64,000 nucleotides of DNA from Edaphobacter lichenicola (GTDB taxonomy: Bacteria > Acidobacteriota > Terriglobia > Terriglobales > Acidobacteriaceae). Position 1 is the stretch's first letter. Each line of letters opens with the position of its first letter. The notes beneath the pieces were generated by a model. That model did no database searches, had not been told where the DNA came from, and saw only the letters and a list, made by a program, of their open reading frames with translations. A program made the translations under genes and the position numbers. Location of the stretch: assembly GCF_025264645.1 (NCBI RefSeq), contig NZ_CP073696.1:3286001-3350000 (forward strand), in the 5' to 3' direction. This document shows positions 10,592 through 18,845 of this stretch, piece after piece.

Positions 10592-10975
10592 CTACTCCCA
10601 CTGCGACGTATGTTTCTCCAGCCACCAACATGCCGGATCTCCCTGCTGCGGAAAGATCGATCGGCTGCACGTCACCGGTACCGTTCCCATCAGGTCATAC
10701 TCAACCTTGCTCCCCTTCAGCGGAGTGGCAAGAAACTGATTCACCGATACAACTCGATAGGCCGTCCCATGCGACACGCGAACCCGCAGCACCAACCAGT
10801 CGCCCACATACAACAGCACGAGCAAAACACCCAGCACCACCAATGCCTCACCGACACGTCGCAACCAGAGTCCCATCAGCCAAAGTATTGCACATGCCCA
10901 CAGCAACCCGCGCAGTACATCGTCACGGCATCGCATAATAAGCATTGCGGCAGATAGGCCGATAACTCTCTTCAT
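10592..10975 (-). CDS. Small hypothetical membrane protein
   Basis: About 128 residues if started at the ATG at 10975; an ATG at 10936 (product beginning MRCRDD) and a longer frame to 11080 are alternatives. Two hydrophobic helices (about residues 21-34 and 42-60) are followed by a soluble tail containing SVNQFLATPLKG and a Cys/Trp-rich end (PACWWLEKH). I recall similar short proteins in acidobacterial genomes but cannot name a function. It faces the preceding gene convergently. Confidence 0.6.
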   Translation of the reverse strand: MKRVIGLSAAMLIMRCRDDVLRGLLWACAILWLMGLWLRRVGEALVVLGVLLVLLYVGDWLVLRVRVSHGTAYRVVSVNQFLATPLKGSKVEYDLMGTVPVTCSRSIFPQQGDPACWWLEKHTSQWE

Positions 10976-11113
10976 GAGGAAGTTCTCAACTGCAACAACG
11001 TGATCCATCGCAACGCGACTGCGAAGATAGCTCTCGATGAAAAGGTTGATCCCAAAAAGGAACGCCGACTCGTTGCGCACGCCCGTACCAACGAATCGTC
11101 CTGCGAAAACACG

Positions 11114-11166
11114 GGTCTAACGTAAACGGGGCTGGGAAACGGGCTGGGAAACAGGTCTAAGGTAAA
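11114..11166. repeat. Nested direct repeats upstream of the outer-membrane barrel gene
   Basis: GGTCTAACGTAAA (11114-11126) and GGTCTAAGGTAAA (11154-11166) flank two exact tandem copies of GGGCTGGGAAAC (11129-11152). The outer repeats are spaced 40 bp apart, close to four helical turns, and the array ends 19 bp before the start codon. This could be a regulator-binding array or a tandem duplication. Confidence 0.6.
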
Positions 11167-11185
11167 TAAGAAGTCCGAGGATTGA

Positions 11186-11794
11186 ATGAAGGTCGTCACA
11201 CCATCGTTGCTAAGACTGGCACTGCTCTCCACACTCACATTGGTGTCCTCTCGGGCACTCGCGCAAAGCACCCCGGCCGCAACCCAGCAGCTTCAACTCT
11301 CCGCCTTCGTTGCAGGCACAGGTACCTTGACTGATCTCAGCGGCGGCAAAAATCTCGGCATCACCGCTGGCCTCGACATCACAGTTCTCCACTTTCGCGC
11401 CTTCAGGCCTGCAGCCGAGATTCGCGGTACCTACCCCGTCGACGGCGGCAATATCAGCAGCCAGAAGAACTTTCTCGTCGGCCCAAAGATGGAATACCCC
11501 ATCGGACGTCTCCATCCGTACGCCGACTTCCTCATCGGTCGCGGCGGCATCGACTACCTCAGAGGCGGATACATCTTCGGCAACATCAAGTACCTCAGCT
11601 CCAACACCCTCGTCTACTCCCCCGGCGTCGGCCTCGACTACAACCTCACTCACAACCTCGCCGTCAAAGTCGACTTTCAGTATCAACACTGGGACACACC
11701 TGCGGTCCAGTCCGGCAGCATCAGTCCCAAGGCCTTCACCCTGGGCGGCGTCTATGTCTTCGACTTCAACCCACGCCATCGGCACAGTCAGTAG
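11186..11794 (+). CDS. Outer-membrane beta-barrel protein
   Basis: This 202-residue protein has a Sec signal peptide (hydrophobic LLRLALLSTLTLVSS, predicted cleavage after ALA near residue 26). The mature part is made of alternating short beta strands with aromatic girdle residues and ends in a strand (AFTLGGVYVFDF) resembling small porin-like barrels of the OmpA/OmpW or outer_membrane_beta-barrel type. Acidobacteria carry many such proteins. There is no OmpA peptidoglycan-binding domain. It is transcribed alone, with the nested repeat array immediately upstream. The role, structural or adhesive, cannot be told. Confidence 0.8.
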   Translation: MKVVTPSLLRLALLSTLTLVSSRALAQSTPAATQQLQLSAFVAGTGTLTDLSGGKNLGITAGLDITVLHFRAFRPAAEIRGTYPVDGGNISSQKNFLVGPKMEYPIGRLHPYADFLIGRGGIDYLRGGYIFGNIKYLSSNTLVYSPGVGLDYNLTHNLAVKVDFQYQHWDTPAVQSGSISPKAFTLGGVYVFDFNPRHRHSQ

Positions 11795-11930
11795 CAGATC
11801 CACAATTCCAGATCCGCAATGTTAGACCGGCAAAAAAATTGCCGCGTAACCCGCCCCCCTCTCTGGACTCGTTATCCGGCTTGGCGTATCGTACTGCCCG
11901 AAGCCCAATTTCGCTGCAAGTGGAGAACTT

Positions 11931-12608
11931 ATGTCCCGTCTGTCTCGTCACGCGCTACCCACCCTTGCCGCCCTTCTCATCGTTACGCTCTCTGCCCCGG
12001 CGGTCATCGCGCAAGACAACCCCGCACCTGGCCCGACCTGGTCACAGGAAGACACCCTTCGTATCGTGAGAGAGGTTCAGAAAAAGATCACCGGCCTCAC
12101 CACCTACGGAGTCTTCGACTGGATCACCTTCGGGATCCAGGGCAAGACCATCATCCTCAGAGGCTACGCCTCGCGTCCTGTGCTCAAGAGTGACGCGGAG
12201 AACGCAGTCAAGAGGATCCAAGGCGTCGAAAAAGTCGACAATCAGATCGAAGTTCTTCCCTACTCTCCCATGGACGACCGGGTTCGCGCCGAAGTCTACA
12301 ACCGCATCTACACCCAGCCTAGCCTGCGGAAGTACAACGCAAATCAAGGAACTCTGGGGCGTGCCATCGGCCCTGGAGCGGGAATCGCCCTGCAGGCGGG
12401 AGGTATTACAAACACCCCACCGATGGGCTTTCATGGAATTCACATCATCGTGAACAGGGGCAAAGTCATCCTCTACGGCGTTGTTCTGAATGATACCGAC
12501 TCTGCCATCGCCGGCATGCAGGCCAACTCGGCATCCGGCGCATTTAGCGTCGACAACGATCTCATCGTGCAGGGCTCTGCGTCCAAACCCAAATCCGCAG
12601 CAAAATAA
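11931..12608 (+). CDS. Secreted BON-domain protein
   Basis: This 225-residue protein has a signal peptide (cleavage near VIAQ, residue 28). Two BON domains are visible: one around residues 40-110 (VFDWITFGIQGKTIILRGYA and GVEKVDNQIEVLP) and a more divergent one around 113-215 (RGKVILYGVVLNDTD). BON modules are about 60-residue alpha/beta folds found in periplasmic OsmY-like proteins and are thought to bind phospholipid membranes. It probably acts in the periplasm in envelope maintenance or osmotic stress. It ends just before a composite repeat element that carries an intrinsic terminator. Confidence 0.88.
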   Translation: MSRLSRHALPTLAALLIVTLSAPAVIAQDNPAPGPTWSQEDTLRIVREVQKKITGLTTYGVFDWITFGIQGKTIILRGYASRPVLKSDAENAVKRIQGVEKVDNQIEVLPYSPMDDRVRAEVYNRIYTQPSLRKYNANQGTLGRAIGPGAGIALQAGGITNTPPMGFHGIHIIVNRGKVILYGVVLNDTDSAIAGMQANSASGAFSVDNDLIVQGSASKPKSAAK

Positions 12609-12627
12609 TCAAGAGGCAAATATTGCC

Positions 12628-13030
12628 GGGTGGCCCATCCTTTGCAGCAGTAACGCAAAGGGTGGGTTATTCGCGCGGAAGCGCGAACCGCTCTCCTCCC
12701 ACCCAGTCGAATTTCCCTCTGCCCAGCAGAACTCTCTACCGCCACAAAATCCTGTCAAGCCCCCAAATCGCAAAACCCCGCGTCAATCCAGCACATTCGC
12801 GTGGCGTATGAGTTATGCGCCAACCGTTATACTGGATACAGAGATAAAAAAGCCCCGAGCAATCGGGGCTTTAGCTTTTTGTGGGCTCGTGGGAAAGTTC
12901 TCGGCATAACCCGTTTATTTCCAGATATTTGCCTGTAACTCTTTTGGAATGACATTTTTGCGAGGGGCTATTTTTGTAAGTATTGCAAATAAAAAGCTTA
13001 GGGATACCACCCCGGGGGGGCACCCCCAAA
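12628..13030 (+). repeat. Composite dispersed repeat, copy 1 (segments A, B, C)
   Basis: The gene-free 12609-13039 spacer between two convergent genes is almost wholly one repeat element. Segment A (12628-12695) begins GGGTGGCCCATCCTTTGC. Segment B (12754-12875) includes a GNRA-loop terminator. Segment C (12905-13030) is AT-rich and ends in a C/G-run box. All three recur in the same order, on the opposite strand, at 18298-18819. A and B are about 90 percent identical between copies, and C about two thirds over its first 76 bases. Confidence 0.85.
12849..12880 (+). terminator. Intrinsic terminator inside the composite repeat
   Basis: A 10-bp perfect stem (AAAGCCCCGA / TCGGGGCTTT) closes a GCAA tetraloop and is followed by AGCTTTTT. 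It would terminate the upstream BON gene and, because the stem is flanked by A residues, perhaps the convergent gene too. Confidence 0.8.
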
Positions 13031-13039
13031 GGAAACGAA

Positions 13040-14983
13040 CTAATGCGCATCAATCTGTCTGGTATGAATCATCGCGGTCATCTCGGGCACTGTTCCATCG
13101 TTGACGATCACCTCACTCGGCGTGCCCTCAAACACAATCCGCGTCGAAGCACTCGAGCGACCGGCGATCCGCAGCCGCTGAGTCGAGGTCAGCGTACCCG
13201 AGCGCACCGTGACAGGAACCTCGGCAGCAGCGTCGCCATCGTTCTTCACCTCAATCGCTACCAGCCACCCCGCCCCCTTGTTCCCGATCTTGTCGAGTGC
13301 ACGTGGGGTCACGTTGGCAATGCTCAAATCGGGCAGACCACGGTCCCGGTACACCCAGTCATCAAAGAACCACGCCAGGTCTCGCTTCGCGCATCGTTCG
13401 AGCACACGCTGAAACTCCTTCGGGTCGTGATCCAGCTTGTCGGTCCGATAACTCTGCAACGCCTGCTGCAGAGCAGCGTCACCCACAATCGACCGCAACA
13501 TCCACAACACCGCCGCCGCCTTGGTCCGATAGTAGATCTCGTCACTGGCGAGAATAAGACTCTGACCCTCACCGCCCGGAACGCTGCTGGAAACACCATT
13601 GGCAGAAACACTGCTGGTGGCAGGTGGAGGCTCCGCCAACGCCAGAGTATTCGCATCCTGCTGAAGGCGCTGCACGGCGACTTCACGGCCCTGCGACTGC
13701 TCGATCCACAACAGAGACAGGAACTGCGCGACACCCTCGTCCAGCCAGACATGCGAAGAGCCGAACCACGCATGACTCAACGAGTGAGCCAGCGGCGGCG
13801 CAAGTTCCTCGGGAGTCGAAGCATGAATCGGTGTCACCAGCAGAGCGTCATCTTCAAACGGCTGGCCCGCATGGTCGAGAATGTTCAGCATCCCCAACGG
13901 CCCCGTCCCCAGCCACTCTGTCAGCACCGGCTGCACCTTCGTAGCCGCTGCGCCATAGTTCGGCAACGCATCGTAGTGGTCAGTCACCGCCGAGATCAGG
14001 CTGTTATCCGTTACGGTGCCCGCGCGATCAGTCACAAACAGGCTCGGCGCACGGAATCCCAGTTGCCGCGGAGAGAACTCTGCCGTCGCCACACCGGGAG
14101 ACTCGGCCACAGGCAGGTTCTGGTTCTCACTCACCTTCTTCAACTGCTCGCGACGTCCACAGAAGAATGCCGCATCCGGCGCATCGCCAACGTACTCGAC
14201 CGTCAGCCGCAGATGCACCGTGGCATCCGCCTGATGCAGCTTGTTCTGCCCAACGCTCTGGAACAGCTTCGCCCCATCGCCCAGAAACACCGGAGCCGCT
14301 GCCGTCGGATACCACAACACGTTGCCGAATCCGCGCAGCGCAATCCGTTCCGCGCTGACCTGATCCCAGTCTGCCTCAGCCGCCTTATCCAAAGGTGCGC
14401 CAATGCGCTCCAACCGCTCAGCCGACAGAGTCACCTCGCCCGAGTAGAAGCTGGTCAGGTTGAGACTCGCTCCGGTCGCAAGCGGCTGTGGCAAAGTGAT
14501 CACAGCCTCCGTCGCTTTACCGGTGTGATCCGCATCGGAATCGATAACGTGAGCAACAAACGCCAGCGGCAGAACACGGCCGTCGCTCTCGACCCCGAAG
14601 CTCTCCCAGTGCAGCGATGAGGATATTTGAAAGACCAGCCTCTTCAACGGCTCTTTACCGGAGTTCTTCACCGTAAAACCGGCATGAACCGCCAGCCGAG
14701 ACTCTGCCGGGACCAGATGTACGTCCAGATCGTAGGCAGTGAAGGTCAAAGAAGCGCGCTCCGCATCTGAGACATCAACATTCGCCTGCTCAGCCGGGAC
14801 CGCAGCCTTCTTCTCCACCTCAGGCGAGTCCAGATTCCGGTTGAACAAAACCTTCCCGTGCGGCGCATCCTGCTCCGTAGTTGGAGGCGGTTCAACCTGG
14901 GCCTTCGCAACAGGATTTACCAAAACGAAGATCGCCAGCACAGCGAAGCGACCCAACACAGAACGCACAACGTTACTCTTCAA
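13040..14983 (-). CDS. M1-like (gluzincin) peptidase family protein with altered HEXXH motif
   Basis: This 647-residue secreted protein has a signal peptide ending near VAKAQ (residue 29). An N-terminal beta domain (about 80-290) precedes a region aligning with the M1 catalytic domain. The zinc motif reads H400-S-L-S-H404, followed by WLDEG with Glu416, so two histidines and a downstream Glu remain, but the catalytic Glu of HEXXH is Ser and the spacing to the third ligand is shorter than in classical M1 enzymes. It may be a binding or scaffold relative rather than an active aminopeptidase. The start is TTG, overlapping the rlmB stop as TTGA, with AAGGGA 8 nt upstream, so the two genes are probably co-translated. 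Confidence 0.75.
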   Translation of the reverse strand: MKSNVVRSVLGRFAVLAIFVLVNPVAKAQVEPPPTTEQDAPHGKVLFNRNLDSPEVEKKAAVPAEQANVDVSDAERASLTFTAYDLDVHLVPAESRLAVHAGFTVKNSGKEPLKRLVFQISSSLHWESFGVESDGRVLPLAFVAHVIDSDADHTGKATEAVITLPQPLATGASLNLTSFYSGEVTLSAERLERIGAPLDKAAEADWDQVSAERIALRGFGNVLWYPTAAAPVFLGDGAKLFQSVGQNKLHQADATVHLRLTVEYVGDAPDAAFFCGRREQLKKVSENQNLPVAESPGVATAEFSPRQLGFRAPSLFVTDRAGTVTDNSLISAVTDHYDALPNYGAAATKVQPVLTEWLGTGPLGMLNILDHAGQPFEDDALLVTPIHASTPEELAPPLAHSLSHAWFGSSHVWLDEGVAQFLSLLWIEQSQGREVAVQRLQQDANTLALAEPPPATSSVSANGVSSSVPGGEGQSLILASDEIYYRTKAAAVLWMLRSIVGDAALQQALQSYRTDKLDHDPKEFQRVLERCAKRDLAWFFDDWVYRDRGLPDLSIANVTPRALDKIGNKGAGWLVAIEVKNDGDAAAEVPVTVRSGTLTSTQRLRIAGRSSASTRIVFEGTPSEVIVNDGTVPEMTAMIHTRQIDAH

Positions 14984-15768
14984 GATCCCAATCCCTTACG
15001 TTCCTTCACAGGCTTTCGTGCAACTGGCGAAGCTGCAGCTTGGCGGCGCTGCCGCATCGCCTCATACATCACAATCGCGCCCGCAACCGACACATTCAGC
15101 GACGAGACTTGCCCAGCCATCGGAATCCGAAGCAGGTGATCGCAGGTCTTCTTCACCAGATCATGCAATCCAGCGCCTTCGCGTCCCAGCACTAGAACAC
15201 AATCGCTCCGGAAGTCATAATCCGTATAGTCAGGCGTTCCGCGCTCATCCAGTCCAAGTACCCACACATGCTTCTGCTTCATCTGCTCCAGCGCGCGAAC
15301 CAGGTTCGTGACACGCGCAATCCGCACATGCTCAGACGCTCCAGCCGAGGTCTTGGCAACCGTCGCCGTAACCGGAGCCGAACGCCGCTCCGGCAGAACG
15401 ACGCCATCGACGCCAGCGCCATCTGCGGTCCGCAACAACGCTCCCAGATTGTGCGGATCCTCGACGCCATCCAGCGCGAGGAAGAACCTGTGTTCTCCGT
15501 CTGCCTTCGGAGCCAGCAGGTCTTCTATCCCCAGGAACTTACGCTCCCGAACGACCGCCAGAACCCCCTGATGCGCGTCCGTCCGAGCCAGTCTCGTCAG
15601 CTGGTCCCGCGACTCCAGCGACACCCGGACTCCAGCCGTCCGGCACAGCTCGATCAGCCGCTCCAGCCGCTCATCCCGGCGCTCCCGGGCGACACTAACA
15701 TGGTCAAGCTGACGCGACCCGGAACGAATGGCCTCCTCAACCGGGTGGAGACCGTAAAGAACTTCCAT
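14980..15768 (-). CDS. rlmB: 23S rRNA 2'-O-methyltransferase RlmB (TrmH/SpoU family)
   Basis: This 262-residue protein carries the N-terminal substrate-binding domain beginning YGLHPVEEAIRSG (L30e-like) and the C-terminal SPOUT methyltransferase domain with its three motifs: DPHNLGALLRTADGAGVDG, LVLGREGAGL and IPMAGQVSSLNVSVAGAIV. RlmB methylates the ribose of a conserved guanosine (G2251, E. coli numbering) of 23S rRNA using S-adenosylmethionine through the knotted SPOUT fold. Other TrmH-type rRNA or tRNA methyltransferases are possible, but the N-terminal domain favours RlmB. It is the first gene of a two-gene unit with the M1-like protein. Confidence 0.92.
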   Translation of the reverse strand: MEVLYGLHPVEEAIRSGSRQLDHVSVARERRDERLERLIELCRTAGVRVSLESRDQLTRLARTDAHQGVLAVVRERKFLGIEDLLAPKADGEHRFFLALDGVEDPHNLGALLRTADGAGVDGVVLPERRSAPVTATVAKTSAGASEHVRIARVTNLVRALEQMKQKHVWVLGLDERGTPDYTDYDFRSDCVLVLGREGAGLHDLVKKTCDHLLRIPMAGQVSSLNVSVAGAIVMYEAMRQRRQAAASPVARKPVKERKGLGS

Positions 15769-15881
15769 CCACCCAGTTTACCGCTCCCACGTGAAGAAAA
15801 TACGTCGGGGACTTAGAATGTACATTGCGATCGAGCTTTGAGGAGCATCCTACCAAGCGCCTGGAGGAAATCTTCGTTTTT

Positions 15882-16574
15882 ATGGACCAAAACGATAAAA
15901 AACGAGTCTTCCGCACTCGAACGAACGTCTCTGACAGTGTGCAAAGGGGATCCATCTCGCTCACAGCCACATTGGCTGCCCAGGACCAAAGCGAAAACGT
16001 GGCGATCGCTCATGGACTAAAGAGACAGAACCCAGAGCTCTTAGACCATCTCATCGAACTGTATCAACATAGGCTCCTCCGATATCTCCTCTTCCTCACC
16101 GGAAAACGTGAGGTTGCGGAAGATCTATTTCAAGAGACCTGGATGCGGGTTCTACTGCGGGGCGCGCAGTACAACGGCAAGGCGCGATTTGATACCTGGC
16201 TGTTCACGATCGCCCGAAATCTGGTCATCGATTTGTCCAGAAAACGTACGATGACGAGTCTCGATGAGATGAGCGAAAGGGGAGAGGACGATCGCCCATT
16301 TGAGATTGCGATGTCCGGCCCGTCTCCACTCGAGCAGTTTCAATCCCGGGAAGACTGCGCTGAGGTTGGCGAGGTTTTGCTGAAGCTCGAACCGAACTAC
16401 AGAGAGGTTCTGGTTCTTCGTTTTTACGAAGAGCTGTCGTTGGAAGAGATCGCAACTGTGACGAAAGCTCCTCTATCGACCGTGAAGTCCAGGTTATACC
16501 GCGGCCTTGCAGCTTTGAAGCCAGAGATGGAACGGCTTCGCACCTTGCGTCCGTTTGTTGAGGCAGGAGTATGA
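15882..16574 (+). CDS. ECF-type RNA polymerase sigma factor
   Basis: About 230 residues from the ATG at 15882, with GGAGGA upstream; an in-frame TTG at 15825 is less likely. Region 2 is clear (ELYQHRLLRYLLFLTGKREV, then AEDLFQETWMRVL and TWLFTIARNLVID), and region 4 carries YREVLVLRFYEELSLEEIA plus the HTH STVKSRLYRGL. The roughly 55-residue polar leader before region 2 is longer than usual. It starts a tight gene run with a small membrane protein, a zinc-ribbon membrane protein and a LytTR regulator. No zinc-binding anti-sigma is present, so the small membrane protein overlapping its stop is the best candidate partner. Confidence 0.92.
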   Translation: MDQNDKKRVFRTRTNVSDSVQRGSISLTATLAAQDQSENVAIAHGLKRQNPELLDHLIELYQHRLLRYLLFLTGKREVAEDLFQETWMRVLLRGAQYNGKARFDTWLFTIARNLVIDLSRKRTMTSLDEMSERGEDDRPFEIAMSGPSPLEQFQSREDCAEVGEVLLKLEPNYREVLVLRFYEELSLEEIATVTKAPLSTVKSRLYRGLAALKPEMERLRTLRPFVEAGV

Positions 16575-16951
16575 GCGAGGCGATAGATAAATCTTCTTCG
16601 CAAGACTCATCCCGTTCGTTCACGCGGGAGGTATTTGCGAGTTTGGATACGTCCGCACGAGCGTCTGTCGTAAACCGTACGCATCGGGTGGTACGCGAGC
16701 GGGCTAAGATGATTGCGGCGAGGCGTAGCCGGGTTCGCAGCCTGTGGATTCCGGTTGCTGTTTGTTCTTCGCTTCTGGTCATCCTCTGCACAGCGGTGTG
16801 GAGCGCACTGGATGGTTATGATGTGACACCGACCGGTGTGCCTGATGCGAGTAATCAGTTTCTGGTGCTTTGCTTGTGGTTTTTTCCAGTGTCGATGGCG
16901 CTGTTAGCTGTGGTACTGTTTCGCCGTGCCCGCAAGCGTGAGGTTGTTTGA
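16571..16951 (+). CDS. Small two-TM membrane protein, possible anti-sigma partner
   Basis: This 126-residue protein has a polar, arginine-rich cytosolic N-terminal part (about 1-57), a TM helix (about 58-80), a short outside loop and a second TM helix (about 96-116) ending in a basic tail. The family is not recognised. Its ATG overlaps the sigma factor stop as ATGA, a coupling typical of sigma/anti-sigma pairs, but it lacks the His-Cys zinc motif of ZAS anti-sigma factors. Membrane tethering of the sigma factor is inference only. Confidence 0.75.
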   Translation: MSEAIDKSSSQDSSRSFTREVFASLDTSARASVVNRTHRVVRERAKMIAARRSRVRSLWIPVAVCSSLLVILCTAVWSALDGYDVTPTGVPDASNQFLVLCLWFFPVSMALLAVVLFRRARKREVV

Positions 16952-17499
16952 TGATCAGATTTTGGAATCAGGGATCGGATCGATCACAGGCTCCCCTGGG
17001 GGGGAGTGAGGACGAGCTCAGCATGATACCGACGTGGTCGGTGGTGCTGGCGATCATCGTGTTCGGTGCGGTACAGTACCTCTTTCATGGCGTGCTGCCG
17101 CACCATAAGCATGAGCTGCTTCCTATGCGGCTGTTGATGGGTTATTCGTGGGGCACTGCGTTTGCCAGTTATGTGCTGCTGGTGGGGTACGTCAGCCGCG
17201 ATGTTCGACGACGGCGGATGCCGGCCGGGTTGTGGATGTTGATTGTGGTGGTGCTGCCGGGTGGAATCGGGGCAGTGGTTTACTTCCTGCTGCGACAACC
17301 GATGTTGATGCCTTGCCCGCACTGCAGTACCGAGATCACTTCGAGCGTGCACTTCTGTCCGCAGTGCCAGTTCCAACTGGCGCCTGTGTGCGGGCGATGC
17401 TACCGCGGCGTGCAGATCACCGATGTGTATTGCACGCAGTGTGGACACGATCTCGCCGAGGACCATACGCCAGCTCGCTTGCGCGTATATAGTGACTAG
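16951..17499 (+). CDS. Membrane protein with C-terminal double zinc ribbon
   Basis: About 182 residues from the ATG at 16951, which overlaps the previous stop as TGATG; an in-frame TTG one codon earlier is possible. Three hydrophobic segments (about residues 28-47, 60-80 and 94-113) resemble a phospholipase D N-terminal (PLDc_N) type membrane module. They are followed by two zinc-ribbon pairs: CPHC with CPQC, then CGRC with CTQC, in residues about 120-167. Zinc ribbons of this kind usually mediate protein or nucleic-acid contacts. It sits between the ECF sigma unit and a LytTR response regulator in a compact operon, so a signalling role is plausible but unproven. Confidence 0.82.
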   Translation: MIRFWNQGSDRSQAPLGGSEDELSMIPTWSVVLAIIVFGAVQYLFHGVLPHHKHELLPMRLLMGYSWGTAFASYVLLVGYVSRDVRRRRMPAGLWMLIVVVLPGGIGAVVYFLLRQPMLMPCPHCSTEITSSVHFCPQCQFQLAPVCGRCYRGVQITDVYCTQCGHDLAEDHTPARLRVYSD

Positions 17500-17507
17500 T
17501 TGCGAGC

Positions 17508-18296
17508 ATGTCACTGACTGCACTCATCATCGACGATGAACCTCTGGCCCGGCAGGAGTTGCAGTATCTGCTCGAGCGCGCAGGCGGTGTCGAGGTTCTG
17601 GCCCAGGGAACGAATGGAATCGAGGCCGTTGAGCTGATCCGGGCGCATAAGCCGGACCTTGTGTTTCTCGATGTTCAGATGCCTGGCCTGGACGGGTTCG
17701 GCGTGCTCAAGAAGCTGCTGGACCGTAAGGTGCAGATGCCCCAGGTGGTGTTTGCAACGGCGTTCAACCAATATGCGGTGCGGGCGTTCGAGGTGAATGC
17801 GATCGACTACCTGCTGAAGCCGTTCGATCGGAAGCGGGTGATGCAGACGCTCGAGAAGGCCCAGGCGCGGTTGTCGGCGCCTGCTGAATCTCCCAGCGAT
17901 GCAAAGCTCGACGCCCTGCTCCGGCTGGTCGAGGAGCAGACGCACTCCCCGAAGGCCAACTCCGGCAAGGTGATCGTGCGGGCACAGAGCCGACTGCTGC
18001 TGGTCGACCAGCGCGAGATCTGCTTTGCGTCGATCGAAGAAGGCACGATCAGCGTGGTGACCCGAACGGTCGAGGGCCACTCCAACTGCAGGACCCTGGA
18101 GGAGCTGATGGATCAGCTCGATCCGGAGACGTTCTGGCGAGCGCACCGGTCGTATGTGGTCAACATTCAGCACATCCGTGAGGTGGTGCCGTGGTTTAAG
18201 TCGAGCTACCAGTTGCGAATGGACGACGCGCAGAAGACCGAGATTCCGGTGAGCCGTGCACAGACGAAGAGGTTGAGAGAGCTGTTCAACCTGTGA
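17508..18296 (+). CDS. LytTR-family response regulator
   Basis: This 262-residue protein has a receiver domain with the acidic pocket IIDDEP, the phosphoacceptor Asp55 in LVFLDVQMPG, Thr in FATAFN and Lys104 in YLLKPFD. The C-terminal LytTR DNA-binding domain (about 155-262) shows the FWRAHRSYVVNI signature. LytTR proteins bind DNA through beta strands and often control secreted or surface functions. No histidine kinase lies next to it; the partner must be encoded elsewhere. It follows the zinc-ribbon gene by 8 bp and is the last gene of that run; a terminator in the downstream repeat ends the unit. Confidence 0.94.
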   Translation: MSLTALIIDDEPLARQELQYLLERAGGVEVLAQGTNGIEAVELIRAHKPDLVFLDVQMPGLDGFGVLKKLLDRKVQMPQVVFATAFNQYAVRAFEVNAIDYLLKPFDRKRVMQTLEKAQARLSAPAESPSDAKLDALLRLVEEQTHSPKANSGKVIVRAQSRLLLVDQREICFASIEEGTISVVTRTVEGHSNCRTLEELMDQLDPETFWRAHRSYVVNIQHIREVVPWFKSSYQLRMDDAQKTEIPVSRAQTKRLRELFNL

Positions 18297-18297
18297 C

Positions 18298-18819
18298 CCC
18301 CTCCCCCCCACTATCCCAAGTAAGTCTTTTCTTATCTTTTATTTACCAAAATTGCTCCTTGTAAATATGTCTTTCCAGGTGACTTACGGGCAAATATGAC
18401 TAACGAAAGGGTTTACGTGTGTTGCATAGAGAAAGCCCCGAAGTGATCGGGGCCTTTTTATGTTCTATATCCAGTATAGCGGTTGGGGTATAACTCATAC
18501 GCCACACGAATGTGCTGGATTGGCGCGGGGTTTTGCGATTTGGGGGGTTGACACGCGCTTTTGCTGGGCAAACAGTAAGGCGATCGATGCTTTTTTCACG
18601 AGCCATCAGGCAAGAACCGCTGTGGGGCAGTTTTATTCTGCGGGTCATGAAGGCAGAAGCTGCCGGAGGGCAGCCTGAAGAGGTAGATATGGTTCTTGTG
18701 GTGGTTGGGTGTAAAAGTCTGCTGATCCGGGATGGGGTTCGGCAAGGTTGCGAGAGCGGTTCGCGCTTCGGCGCGAATAACCCACCCTTTGCGATATGAC
18801 TGCAAAGGATGGGCCACCC
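18298..18819 (-). repeat. Composite dispersed repeat, copy 2 (inverted relative to copy 1)
   Basis: The whole 18297-18845 spacer between the convergent LytTR and aldo/keto reductase genes is this element, oriented opposite to copy 1. The C-like segment is 18298-18420, B (with terminator) 18430-18554, and A 18752-18819. The A-B interval is about 200 bp here and about 58 bp in copy 1, so the inner spacer is variable. Short open frames inside are not convincing genes. Confidence 0.85.
18435..18459 (+). terminator. Intrinsic terminator in composite repeat copy 2
   Basis: The stem GCCCCGA / TCGGGGC with a 5-nt loop is followed by CTTTTT on the plus strand. It terminates the LytTR operon. The matching stem in copy 1 has the same sequence, so the terminator travels with the repeat. 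Confidence 0.78.
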
Positions 18820-18845
18820 GGGTTTGGGCGACGGCGAGTGCTGCT

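Noticed and set aside
12983..14620. 545-codon open frame antisense to the M1-like gene
   Set aside because: Arg/His/Gln-rich product typical of antisense frames in GC-rich genes; the minus-strand gene has a signal peptide and family motifs.
18512..18799. Short frames within composite repeat copy 2
   Set aside because: They run through the variable spacer and repeat segments and have no counterpart in copy 1.
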